Origin: Spirometra erinaceieuropaei
Lineage: Eukaryota > Platyhelminthes > Cestoda > Diphyllobothriidea > Diphyllobothriidae
Assembly (NCBI GenBank): GCA_902702965.1
Contig: CACRXP010000177.1
Coordinates: forward strand, 407,948 to 471,947
Direction: 5' to 3'
Length of the DNA stretch: 64,000 nucleotides
Below are positions 45,607-56,404 of the stretch, piece by piece (the stretch's first letter is position 1; each line of letters begins with the position of its first letter). A program made the translations under genes and the position numbers. The notes beneath the pieces were generated by a model, which ran no database searches, was not told where the DNA came from, and saw nothing but the letters and a program-made list of their open reading frames with translations.

Positions 45607-47006
45607 AGTACAGTTATATGGGACGGGGTACAGTGAGTGAAAAAGATCGATAAAAGTTAGTTTTTAAAATACAGGCTAGGTAAGAGAGGAAGGGCGCGGA
45701 AAGTTGCGTGGGTTAGTCAACCTTTGACCACGGTAGGCGCGGAGCCTGAACGAGGTTCTTCTGGGCGCATAGGGTCGGTTTTCGTAACCTGATGGCGGCC
45801 GCTTCTGTTGTTGCTAACAGGCGCTGACCCAGTAGCTTAGGGTAGCTCAAGAGGACCTTATAAATCACACGAAATGCTTCAGCGGGGTCCACACGATGCC
45901 CTGAATCCACTACATGCGCAAGGATGGCGCTGTCCATTCTCCTAGTTTCCCCATTTTCCTGCCATCCGGGAAGGTTGTCTTGTATTCTTCAGGAGAGGCG
46001 CCGACTCGTACGACCAATATAACCTGCTCCACAGGAGCAAGTGAATGAGTAGATGCACATTGATGCGGTAGCCTATCTTTGTATTCTCCGCGTAAAATAG
46101 GGTTAGTAAAGAATGATATGCGAACCCTTGCTGCTGGGAAGGTTCCCGGAACAACTTGATCAAGACGTCTTCTTAGGAGTTCACTCGCAGCGTCTCCTTG
46201 GAAAGGGGCTTTGAGGAACAACGCTTTCTTTTCGGTGGTCAGTGTGGTGGGTTTTGCGGATTGTTCGGCAAGGTTCTTTGCAATGAACTTATCAGGACAC
46301 CCGTTTTCGCGAAGCAAGTCCTGGATTCTTCTAAGTTCCTCCTCGATACTATCTGTTGAACAAATATTTTTCTAGCTCTTTGTGAGAAACACCTGACTAG
46401 ATTTCGTTTTTGTTGAAGAGGTACGAAACTAGCGAAGTTTGTATATTGTCCAGACCAGGGTGTCTTCCGATAGACGCTCCTTCGGATGCTACCGTCAGAT
46501 CTCCTGTTCGGAAGGACCTCTAAGAAAGGAAGCGAACCGGTCGATTCCATCTCCGACGTGAATTTGATCGATGGATGTGCTCGGTTTACAGCATTTAGGA
46601 GGATAGCAACGTCGATTTCTGTGGTTGTAACCGCAAAGATATCATCAACGTAGCGACCGTAATGTTTAGGCTTTTAGCTTTGATAGCTTAGTTGAAATCT
46701 CTCCAGCTTGCGCATGAAGACGTCGGCTAAGAGATGTCCAAGACAGGAAACTATGACTCCCCTGTTCCATGTACTCATGGACCAGAGATAGATTGCCCTT
46801 GCAGCTGATGACAGGCTGGTGCTTGAGCCATCTTGTTTCGAGACCCCTGCCCGCCCAGCCAGTACAGAACGCATTACAATTCCGGATTGGTGCGGTGCTG
46901 GAAGCGGATCCTGGAGTCTCATTATTTGAATAACAGCAAACAAATTATTGACAGTAAGTTCGACAGTGTTAAAGTAAATGTAAGCAAAATGGGTTATTGA
47001 AATCAA
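45569..47006 (-). pseudogene. Penelope-like element with reverse transcriptase and GIY-YIG remnants
   Basis: Reading right to left: VSCLGHLLADVFMRKLERF (the reverse transcriptase segment before motif C), then KHYGRYVDDIFAVTT at 46635-46670 with the YVDD catalytic pair, then TGSLPFLEVL and SVYRKTPWSGQYTNF, typical of Penelope. Next come GAGYIGRTSRRLS (GIY-YIG, 46000) and DPAEAFRVIYKV (45870). These lie in several frames, so there are multiple frameshifts. 3' UTR and hammerhead-like motif end at 45569. The N-terminal reverse transcriptase part is missing. Compare 19560-20110, the same family. Confidence 0.9.
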
Positions 47007-47117
47007 GATAGTAGCATGTTAATGGTTATAACAGTGACTTATTGGAGTGGATGGTTGGGGAGTTCTGGCCGGCCTTTAACAGATGAGCATCCAGGTGCCT
47101 CATAAACAGAATCACGA

Positions 47118-47350
47118 GCATGTTCCGTAACCTGATCGGTGAGCGCCCATTGTCATAATTGATATCCCCGATCACAACCGACGGGACAACGGAACCGTGG
47201 CTTAATGGTAGAGTGTCAAACTCTATGACCAAAGACCCCCGGTTCGAATCTCAAATGATCCACACTTGGGGTTGGGTATGACTGGCTGATGACGGCTAAT
47301 AAGCCAGAAATGGCCATTCCGGTATCCCTTGTCTTTGTCGGCACCATATA
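47118..47350 (+). mobile_element. SINE-1 unit, Gly-like head, best hammerhead core
   Basis: Head GTGGCTTAATGGTAGAGTGTCA and CGGTTCGAATCTC. Core at 47279-47325: GACTGG, CTGATGA, CGGCTAATAAGCCA, GAAATGGCCATT, CCGGTA. A (TA)n tail follows. Confidence 0.87.
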
Positions 47351-47384
47351 TATATATGTATATATGGAAGTAGATTGTTAGCAA

Positions 47385-47600
47385 AAAGGAAGTAGATTCT
47401 TATGACCACTTCTGACTTGTTAGCCGTCACCAGCCGGCCATACCCAGCCCCGAGTTGTGTAACCCCCGAGGCTCGAACCTGTGATCTGTTGGTTAGAAAT
47501 CGAACGCTCTAATCACTTAGCCAGTGGCTCGTAGTCACGTGTCTTCGGGTCGGAAATATCAGCATCAACAGATGGGCGCATACTGATCGGTTGCAGGGAT
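47385..47600 (-). mobile_element. SINE-1 unit, inverted partner, decayed
   Basis: Minus orientation, with GAGGCTCGAACCTG (box B) and TTGGTTAGAAATC. The core has mutated to CTGGTGA. Confidence 0.7.
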
Positions 47601-48059
47601 CATGCTGCCTGCATTTCTGCCGGAGGAGTCGGCCCGAAGAATAATAATTACGCGAAGATCAAACCCAGTCGTAACTTTAAAGATGTGAGTAAAGCCGGGT
47701 GAGCTTTAAGAACTTTAACTTGCCTGTTTTACAGAGAGAGTCCAGATCTTCGAAGTTGCAGTTCTGTTTTGGAACAATGATAAAGGCGCTAACCGCACGT
47801 TCTCCACCATTTGAGGACCAGCCACTATAAAGTGGAAATGAGACATACTGACGTGTTAAATGAAAAAAATGAGGAGAAAATAGTCACGCAGCGGCACGCT
47901 TTTGTTACTAGATTGTGCTTCGAAGCAGATTTTGTAAACAAATTTTCAGTGCATGAAAGTTAAAGATCCAGATGTTAAAAAAGTTTGTTAGGTGACGGCA
48001 TTGAATCATTGATCATATTAAGGTTAAAATTACGCCAATAATTTTGGCACAAAAAACAT

Positions 48060-48242
48060 AGGTTTATTAGGATGCTGCCGTTTCGAAGAGCTTGGTCGGC
48101 TCTCCATTGTCAAAGCGTAAAATGCACTCAATCCGTCCAACGTGACACGCCACTTGGGATCTCTGGTGGATTGAGTGCATTTTACGCTTTGACAATGGAG
48201 AGCCGACCAAGCTCTTCGAAACGTCAGCATCCTAATAAACCT
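48060..48242. repeat. Near-perfect 75-bp inverted repeat of a Penelope flank
   Basis: Arms 48060-48134 and 48168-48242 differ at one base in 75, with a 33-bp spacer. Each arm carries a hammerhead-like motif. After the right arm the homology to 30050-30190 goes on to about 48315. Confidence 0.95.
48186..48228 (+). ncRNA. Variant hammerhead-like motif (TTGACAA core)
   Basis: GCT, TTGACAA, TGGAGAGC / GCTCTTC stem II, GAAACGTC, AGC. Relative to CTGANGA, C3 and G8 are both changed (to U and A). The same variant is at 30065-30108. Confidence 0.5.
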
Positions 48243-49069
48243 GTTCCGGTGAGCCCACCTTCTTTTTCTTCTTCTTCTTCAAATAATCAACCCGGATCTC
48301 TCAACTTTGCCAATCTGAACAAAATACATACTTTGCGCAATCATATGATTCCGTTGGAAAACCAAATGGGCAGTCACATTCCAAGTGGTAAAAACACGCC
48401 ATGACTTTGTCGCGCACTACCTCAGAAGTGAACCCAATCGAAGCAAATGAAACCGTGCGTTTTTCGGGACAGGTCTGCTTATAAAATAAGGTAGTTTCTT
48501 CTCGGTGGGTACTGCGGTAATTAAATCGGACGCTCTATCAAATTATGCGACAAAGTGGCGTTTGATTCGGGGTCTTTAGTCGATGAGATGAAGTAGGATT
48601 ACCCAATATTCACTGTTATTAAACGAAGTTGGATGAAGAGGATTGGCTGAAAGCGAAACGCCTCTCAGAGACAATAATGCAGTAGACACAAATAAGTAAT
48701 CATTAACTGCCTTCAGCCGACTGCCACGAAGAACGATGTCCACAGTATACCTGATAGCATGGCTGGCGCAGGATAGGTGACTTCCGGATGAATTAGTTCA
48801 TAGCTATAGCAGACTTGCGCTTCATGCATCACAATCCCTCCTTCAACTATCTGAGGCCAGTATCAAGATAGAGTCAACATGATCAGAAGTCGGATCGATC
48901 ACAGTGCCAAACAGCCCGTCCGCTCATGTCACACACGCATGCTTCGCGCACAAAGGCGTTGGGTCTCAGAGAAAGAGGGTGGTCCGGGTACCAGTTGAGA
49001 GAGAGAGAGCCACTGTAGCCTGACTTTCCGTCCCGAAAGGACGGAATTATCTCGTCAAATGGCAGCCTT

Positions 49070-49290
49070 CTAAGCTACAGCCTTTAGCCTATCGTGAAGG
49101 TTTAAAAGGACGTCAAATTGAGAAATGTGCGCTGAGTACCGTGTGGACGGCGGTCCCAGATTCGACTTCATCTTCTCTTCCCTCTCGCAGAAATCAGTTA
49201 GCAGTCCTAGCCAGTCCTCCAGCTGGTGCGGGAATTGGACGCAATGGTTGAGGCAGCTAGAGATGCGTCCTACGCCTGCCACACACGATC
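49070..49290 (-). other. Protein-like open frame, unknown
   Basis: A minus-strand frame reads SCLNHCVQFPHQLEDWLGLL and TDFCEREEKMKSNLGPPSTR. Composition is more protein-like than its neighbours, but I recognise no family. A possible acceptor (GGAGGCCAG) lies upstream and no donor is clear. It could be a fragment of an unnamed transposon. 48320-49060 shows nothing else. Confidence 0.25.
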
Positions 49291-49344
49291 TGGCCTCCAG
49301 CTAGACGCAAAATGAACAGTACCTCTCTTTAAGAGAACTATGAA

Positions 49345-49480
49345 CTGGTAGGGGGCGCTCACACCGATCGTTCTTATGGAACTCACTCGTTCCGTTGTGC
49401 CTTACGGGGTCTCTCTCGAGCCCAACCAGCAGCCGCACAGCGGCGCATGGTATAGACAGTATGTTATTACCGACAAAGAG
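49345..49480 (-). mobile_element. SINE-1 tail half
   Basis: Tail half with GGTAGGGGGCGCTCAC and CGCATGGTATAGACAGTATG, facing the next unit. Confidence 0.75.
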
Positions 49481-49482
49481 TA

Positions 49483-49675
49483 CGGTGAACACCCCCCTAC
49501 CATTGTATATTCCCGCTCGAAACCGACAGGGCAACGGGCTCGTGGTCCAGTGGTTAGAGGTGTGGACTTCTAGCTAACAGGTCGCGTGTTCGAGCCGCGG
49601 GTGCTACACACTTCGGGGTTGGGTATGACTGGCTGACCAGTCTCCCTTGTCTTTGTCGGTAATAACATACTGGAC
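49483..49675 (+). mobile_element. SINE-1 unit with hammerhead core deleted
   Basis: Full head (GTGGTCCAGTGGTTAGAGG, GTGTTCGAGCC), then GACTGGCTGA joined directly to CCAGTCTCCC. The bases between the two strands of stem I are missing. Confidence 0.82.
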
Positions 49676-49769
49676 TATGAACTTTCAATCTGACCGGCTG
49701 GTGGCATAGAAACCCCGAATATGTCAGAACATAACCTGCTCTCTGCCGAGCCTCTAAAAGGGGGAGGCA

Positions 49770-49985
49770 TTGGTGGGGGAGATGGCGAGAAATGACCAAG
49801 AGGAAATTCAGCAGACATTAATGGCCGTGATAAAGTGCAGGTCCGAATTAATCACAGCCGAAGCCATTGATGAAATCAGAGACAACTTGAGATTGGCTTG
49901 TTATCAAGGACAGAGAAGTCGGGGAAAAATCAAACAAAAGCAAATGTCCGTTAACAGGCGTGGGAGATTTATACGAACCAAATAA
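49770..49985 (+). other. Protein-like open frame, unknown
   Basis: A frame of 71 codons contains EEIQQTLMAVIKCRSELITA then EAIDEIRDNLRLACYQGQRS, mostly helical and charged. It lacks a recognised family and any splice partner. It might be a transposon ORF1 fragment. 50000-50610 holds nothing else clear. Confidence 0.22.
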
Positions 49986-50611
49986 CAAAAATTGGCCAAT
50001 CGGAATTGGAGGCATTGAGTGCGTCAAAACGTAAAAAGGATCATGCGAAAACAAATGAAACTCTAAGGCTTCGAGTTACCCGGAGTGAATATTGGAGAAG
50101 TTTGGCGTAGTTCTGAACCAAACAGAGGGCAGTTTCGACGACGTTCAGCATGGGCAAATTGAGAACAATTGCATTTTCACACGAAAGTCGGAGAACAGTT
50201 ATTGTGCAAACATCCTTACCAATGTCAGCTTGGTCGTCGCGAACGTCGTTGCCAGCGACTGCCCCATGGAATCAGCGCAACACCGGTGATTTGTATGATC
50301 TAGTTTATATTAATAGCAGATTTTCGCAGCAGCTGCCGCATTCTTACACATACAGTGTTTACGCAGGAAACTGGCTTATCTGACACAAGACGAGAGTTAA
50401 AAGCTAGCGCCCTAATGCTCCTTAAGGAAGTATGACGGAGTCATTTTCACCGGCTGGAAAAAAAGTGTTTGGAGCATTTTCAATGCGTACGACGAAAGTG
50501 GCCTGATTTAAATCCAATTTGCCGACCAAGACCGATGCTTGATTTGCAAGGTTGACTTAGAAGTCAACTGATACGTCCTTTGGAATTCAGTGCAGATCCA
50601 CCTATTTTCCA

Positions 50612-50962
50612 CCAGTCGGCATTTCGGTCGGATATTATTTCGTAGCCCTACCTGCAGTAGACAATCCCCAGCCTACACCTACCCCAAATCCCTAACCCTA
50701 ACTCCTAACCACTACCGCCAAGCACTAACCCTAACCCTTAACAGGTACGACTACCAAATATGACCTTGCCGGCATTTCTAATATAGGGGGGTGCGCACCC
50801 GGCCGTGTCTGCCACTTGCGTCCTCTCCAGCCTCCGGTCTTCTTGGCTGTGTCCTGATACCAGACCCAGGTGAGGGAGGAGAGAGTGCAATAAATCACGC
50901 ATAATTCATCATGACTGTTCTCACTCTGTTGTGGAGTACACAGTGGATATCGTCGTTTGAAA
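50612..50962 (+). repeat. Direct repeat R4, copy 1 (with T2-element and R3)
   Basis: ACCAGTCGGCATTTCGGTCG, T2-element (50631-50768), GGTGCGCACCCGGCCGTGTC and the R3-like CTCCGGTCTTCTTGGCTGTG. Copy 2 is at 51883-52265. Confidence 0.8.
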
Positions 50963-51882
50963 TACAGTAGGTGGGCTAACTCATGAAATGTCAACTGAAA
51001 TTCCGAAATGACCTTTCGTTCCCAAAAGATTAATTAAGTAGGGTTGTAAAACTAATCAGTCTGCAGTATAAATCTATGATAATTCAGTTACCTCAGGATG
51101 CCGGCTTTCGAACGGATCTCCTTCCGACTGTATACAAAACTATGCTTTGCAAAAATGACTATTTAAGCAGCACGCATTTTTCGCTTTGATTTTCGATGCC
51201 CATAAAAGTCCAATTATATTTCATAGAAAACATGCATAAAAATATTCATTCTTTTGCCCATTCGGCAGATAATTACGTCTTCTTCTAAGTTTGTACTCGG
51301 TTTTCGAAAAGTTTTTAATTGTGAGGCTTTGTAATACCGTGAAATGGCCGTTCATGAAACGTCATGTCTCTGCATTTACCAATGTGGCTTGTAAAGTTAA
51401 CAATATGGATCAAATCCACTGCTAAATTTTATAAACCCAAAATGGTCGCCTCTTCATACCGTAGAGGAACGTGTGGTTTTCCGTACGCGGAAAACACATG
51501 GCTTGTAGTTTGGAAACCCTTAGTGCAAATGTGAAGGCAGAACGGGTCCAAATTTATTCGGGAAGTGAAAAATTTTATGAAAACCAAATTATAACCGTCC
51601 TTCGAATAAAAAATTGGAAGAAGATGTAAGTTGCTACCGAATGAACAAAAGAGTGAAAATTTTTATGCAGGTTTTCCATGAAATATAATTGGGCATTTAG
51701 GAGCATCGAAAATCAATGAGAAAAATGCATGCTACTTAAGTAGTCATCTTTTAAGAAGTCTAATTTTTGCATGCAGCCGGAAGGAAGTTCATTCGAAAGC
51801 AAACATCCTGAGGTAACTGAAATATTATAGAATTATAATGTAGACTAGTTAATTTTACAACCTTAATTAATGCATCTTTTCA
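50963..51882. mobile_element. Foldback element, subfamily A, right end missing
   Basis: Starts TACAGTAGGTGGGCTAACTC. The right end stops at CATCTTTTC, where copy 2 of R4 begins, about 45 bp before the expected terminus. Confidence 0.85.
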
Positions 51883-52265
51883 CCAGTCGGTATTTCGTTC
51901 GGATCTTTTTCGTAGCCCTACCTGCAGTAGACAAGCCCCGGCCTAACACATAACCCTAACTCCTAACCCCTAACCCTGACCCCAACCACAAACCCTAATC
52001 CTTAACAGGTACGACTACCGAATAGGACCTTGCTGGCATTTCTAACATAGGGGGGTGCGCACCCGGCCGTGCCTGCCACTTGCGTCCTCTCCAGCCTCCG
52101 GTCTTCTTGGTTGTGTCCTGATACCGGACCCAGATGAGGGAGGAGAGAGTGCAATAAATGAGGCGCAAGTCTACAAACATCATAAAAAATCACGCATAAG
52201 TCGCCATGACCGTTCTCACTCTGTTGTGGAGCACGCAATGGACATTGTCGGTCTCGGCGGTCGAA
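51883..52265 (+). repeat. Direct repeat R4, copy 2
   Basis: Same content as copy 1 with a few insertions (AAGTCTACAAACATCATAAA). It contains T2-element 51899-52035. 52270-52660 has a decayed foldback fragment near 52380-52490. Confidence 0.8.
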
Positions 52266-52664
52266 ATGTCATTTCTAATGTAAACTACAATTTTGGGCAT
52301 GAGATTTATGCTCGTCGATGGATTCGAAATCTGCGTTTCCCGCTTTTCTTTGAACTTCTTCACACTGGAGTTAAATAAAATTCAAGCAAAAGTGCATGCG
52401 TAACAAAGTAATCATTTGTAAACAGATTAAAAAATATAAGCTGAAGGACAACATAACATCTGGTCTATCTCATAAAATGTAAACCTATAATTTACAATGT
52501 CAACGAATGATTACAGGAAAGAATATTGTTTATGCTGGTTTTCCGTAAAATATATCTCCACTTCAATCACGAATGAACGTACACCGAGCTATTGGTTTTG
52601 CAAAGCAAAAAAGCTCTCTACGGCTGGCAAAACTCACAAACAGACAACCACCTGCTGATCGAAG

Positions 52665-53462
52665 TCGGCCAAGCAAAGGGGAGGGACGATAGAGAATGCG
52701 GGTTGATTGATACAGTACTGTTTAGGGCTTATTCTGCCTTAATTCAGCCAATCAGAACCCCGACTACCAGTTGGGATCAGAAAAACAACTATGCGCACAG
52801 ATGCACCTGACGCAGTTGGTCCACCACTGGGGTCTACCAGATGGGTCATAAGGGCTTCATCGAACCGAAGTTCATCAGTGCCTCGCCAGCTGCCATTCTC
52901 TATCGCTGCAGATCGGGTGTTTATTCAAAAAGGAATGGGCGCCAACCGATCTATTGGCTTCACGAAGCAAACAAGTTCCGTATGGGTGGCAAAGGTCACG
53001 AACAGGTAACCAATCACCAGGCCCAAGTCGGCCAAGTCCTAATAGCGGCGAAGAGGGAAGACAGAGAATGCGGGTAGATTGATAAAATGCTGTTTCGGGC
53101 TTATTCTGCCTTCATTCAGCCAATCATAACCCTGACCAGCAGCAGCGGGGACCAGAAACAGCAACAAGCATCCGCATACGACGCAGATGATCCACAGACG
53201 GACCACAGATGGAGTAAATACCCAATCTACAGCGACTGAGAATGACAGGTGGCGAAGCTCTGATGAATTTTTGTCCAATGAAGTGCTTATGGTCCATTCG
53301 GTAGACCCCGGCGGTGGACCAACTGCGCCAGGTGTGTCTGTGCGCATGTTAGTGTTTCCCGTACCAGCTGGTGGTCAGAGTTATGATTGGCTGAATGAAG
53401 GCCAACAAGCCCGAAACAGTACTGTATCAATCTACCCGCATTTTCTGTCGTCCCTCCCCACT
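52665..53462. repeat. Dispersed repeat R2, three copies, one inverted
   Basis: 52665-52925 (plus), 53045-53165 (plus) and 53215-53462 (minus) share ATTCAGCCAATCA, GACAGAGAATGCGGGTAGAT and GGTCCACCACTGGGG. The last two face each other. Confidence 0.75.
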
Positions 53463-53476
53463 GTTATTTATACAGT

Positions 53477-54134
53477 GCGTTACGAATCTCATGAAATGCT
53501 GGCCGAAATTCTGAAATGCATGCTCAATTAGGAAGGAATACTTAGGTGGAATTGTAATACTGATTGGCATGCAGCATAATCCTATAGTATTTCGCACTCG
53601 GCAGGGTGTCGGCTTTTAAATGCACTTCTTTTCGACCGCCCGCGGAAACCACACTCGGTAAAAAATGCCTACTGAAGTAGCATGCACTTTTCACATTGAT
53701 TTTCGATGGTCATATAAATCAAAATATATTTTATAGAAAACATGCATAAAATATGCCTTTTTACTCTTCTAATAAGAAATCACATTGTCTTATCATTTGA
53801 TACCCAAAATGTTTATTAAGGTTTTGTGAATTACGTAGTAAATAAATAATGAATATTTTTATACATGCTTTCGATGATATATGTTTGGATTTGTAAAGGA
53901 ATCGAAAATCAATGGGTACAATTAATGCTACTTAAGTATGCACTTTTTTTCAGAGTCCGAAAGGACGGTCCAAATGAAGTTTTTTCCAAAATCTGGAATC
54001 CCGAAATTGCTGAAATATATTGGGATGATGCTGCGTAGTAATTACTTTTACTACCCCACGTAGGTAATCTTTTCGAGTCGAAAATGCACTTCAGAATTTC
54101 GGTTAACATTTCGCGAGTTAGCAGACCTACTGTA
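53477..54134. mobile_element. Foldback element with mixed arms (B left, C right)
   Basis: Left end CGAATCTCATGAAATGCTGGCC is subfamily B, right end GCGAGTTAGCAGACCTACTGTA is subfamily C. The middle is shortened. Confidence 0.72.
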
Positions 54135-54699
54135 TGCAAAAAATAGATCATGTGGTAGATCTGAATTTGCTGTAACAACTCGTGAGATTTGAATTAGGCA
54201 ATCCTTTATGCGATACTATCGTTTATTATTTTTTGCTGCATTTTATATGAACTCTACGCCGACTAAAATGCATGACCCGAACTACGATCCTGCTGATGGA
54301 GTTTAGATTTTTGTAAAAACTTAAACTATTTTACACTCACCGCTCGTTAGTCGTACTTTGGAAGGATAGAAGGCAGTTTAAAAGCTGACGTAAACTTTGG
54401 GTTGCCGATGAATCACGCTGTAAACGTTTGTTTGAAATGTATACCATTTGGCGGTCCACTGAAATTTCATGGATACCTTTCTTGTGCAACTGCCTGGCCA
54501 GAATGTAGGGTGGAGTATCTTTCTATTATCCATTGGATGTTTTATAAAAAAATTCATGTATTTTTGCGCTGATCTCCCACTGAAGGGGTTAACTAATGCG
54601 AAAATTCACAACTCATTTCAGTGGGAAGTACATAAGGCAAAAAAGCAAATGAAGAGTATTCTGAGTGGGTATACCGTTAAGTGTATATATTACTGACAA

Positions 54700-54812
54700 C
54701 ATTTTAGTACCGTGTTTATTTAAAGTTCCATATTATATGTACCGTTTACAATAGGGTTTTCAAAGGCATTGCCTATTACCCTTAAAATATACTGACCTAA
54801 ACTGACCTAACC
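54700..54812 (+). mobile_element. CR1-like 3' end with CTGACCTAAA tail
   Basis: GGTTTTCAAAGGCATTGCCT, ATTACCCTTAAAATATACTG, then ACCTAAACTGACCTAA. 54813-55870 has no supported exon. Confidence 0.6.
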
Positions 54813-55877
54813 CATCTCAGTAAATAAGGCAAAAGTGAATGAAAAGTATTCTGTGTGGTTACGCGAAGCTTAGCGTACGCAACGTTTTTTGCCAAGACGA
54901 CAACAACATGCCAAAAATGTTTGATTTACTGGCATAGGAGAATGGTGTGCGCAATCCAGGTTAGATTGTGGTCAAGCAGAAAGGGCCCCTGTATCGGGGA
55001 CTTTGGGCAGCGGGGTGTATTAGAGAAGGTGTTCTGTTGACTTTGATGCAGACACCTGTTAAATGCAGTGAGGTTAGTGCTCTGTGGCGTTTTAAGCTGC
55101 AAGTCTAGTAAATTTGCGATATATCAATAAAACAACTTGTGGGACTTCGGAAATCGTCTTCATCAAGTGCTCAACCCGCGCGATTTTCACCAACAACGAA
55201 AAGACGGTCTAGAAAACATCTCCGACCCAAAACGGAAGGAGAAGAAGGCAGATTGAAAATAGGTTTGGACTACTCACGAAAAGGAATATGTAAGATGAGG
55301 GGGATGCATAATATTCTGACAGGGAAAGTGCAAGCGCAATTTTCTGAAATAAACGGGATTACAGTTTATGCGAATGCTTGCACATTCCTTCATATAGGAA
55401 CCTTATTTATTTATTCAAGGTCATAAGGAAGGGCGATTAACAGGAGTAGAACGTATTCCACCCGGCACGCCAAACTTATTATCAAAAGTCATTCTGGTAC
55501 TCCCGATTAGCCTCTCAATTGTCAGCTCTTCTTCGGGAAGTACTCGGGTAGTTTGCGAAACAGATGATCACCCTAGAAGCATTATGGCAAGGATGAACGC
55601 ACGTTGCCCCACCAGCATTGTTGGTTCCTAAACTCTTCAAACACTGTAAGCGAGAGAAGTGCGCAAACGGATGGTCTCACGAATGAGGACTTTAAGTCTT
55701 GACCTGCCGTTTGAAAACAACAATATGACTCCTATTAACAGCCTTGTCGCCCCTGAGTAGTCGAGTTCAGACTAAAATTAGCACCTCATAGGTGCTCTCA
55801 AGGTGTCAGGGCGTTCGGTGTGTGTGTGCTTGTGCGTGAAAAGGATTCAGGCGAAAAGGGGGTTTATTTGTACTTAC

Positions 55878-56062
55878 TGGGCTGGCGAAGTGCCGTCGGC
55901 TCGCCGTGGTTTCTGAATGACGAAAGCCTGATTACGCAGGTTTATTTCAATCTCTGAGGGGCAAAGGCGACAGGGTTCGCCATCTACTTGCATTGGAATG
56001 ACTTTTCTCGTTGTCAGGTGAACGCGAGAGCACTGACAGATGCGGTCACCATGACCCCCAAA
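55878..56062 (-). CDS. DGKI/DGKZ-like: DGK exon: accessory domain with MQVDGEPC motif
   Basis: A 185-nt exon follows acceptor AAGCCTGCAG and ends at the strong donor GTAAGTA, two bases into a codon. It starts [11 protein letters not shown] and contains [13 protein letters not shown] and [16 protein letters not shown]. These are the most diagnostic residues of the DGK accessory domain. The GGHGER start and the LRNQA..VQK..RR end point to the zeta/iota (type IV) class rather than other DGKs. One oddity is Cys in RLCPSE, where the family usually has Ala (RLAPS). The intron to the previous exon is 136 nt. Confidence 0.96.
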
Positions 56063-56198
56063 CTGCAGGCTTGCCTTACAACAGAAGAGTGGAAAATTAC
56101 TTGGCGGAACTGTGTGTACTAGTAAAGTGCAAGTAAAAATGCAGTATGAACACGTTTTGCCAGACGTCATCGCAACTGTTAAGAATACGTTTGCTTAC

Positions 56199-56304
56199 CA
56201 GCGCAGCAGTTGTAAGGCCGATTACTTCAATCTTCTTGTCATCGATCCTCTGAAGACTACCGTTGTCGGATGGATGTCCCCATGGCAATGTTCCAGCGCT
56301 GTAC
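56199..56304 (-). CDS. DGKI/DGKZ-like: DGK exon: accessory domain, SAGTLPWGHP segment
   Basis: A 106-nt exon follows acceptor CTGCCTTGTAG and precedes donor GTAAGC. It reads YSAGTLPWGHPSD, then IDDKKIEVIGLTTAAL. DGK zeta and iota have Y-C-A-G-T-M-P-W-G at the same place, followed by D-D-G-Y-(L/I)-E-V-I-G-F. It begins with the third base of the Arg codon started at 61091 and ends in phase 0, matching the next exon. A 4.8-kb intron full of repeats separates it from the upstream exon. Confidence 0.95.
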
Positions 56305-56404
56305 CTACAAGGCAGTTTTGACATATATTCGAGTTTTTCGGTGGTGTGGACAAAACAAAGTTTAAGGTCCTTCATAGATGTTTTGGCAGATTTTGAATAA
56401 TTCA

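Noticed and set aside
47190..47260. tRNA gene
   Set aside because: Box A and B are present, but the sequence continues into a shared SINE body and the acceptor arm does not pair. All tRNA-like hits here behave as SINE heads.
55278..55343. 66-nt minus-strand exon with excellent splice sites (KLRLHF) as the missing DYE exon
   Set aside because: It ends two bases into a codon whereas exon 43549 needs one. The conserved DYE..HYDKE residues are absent in the required frame.
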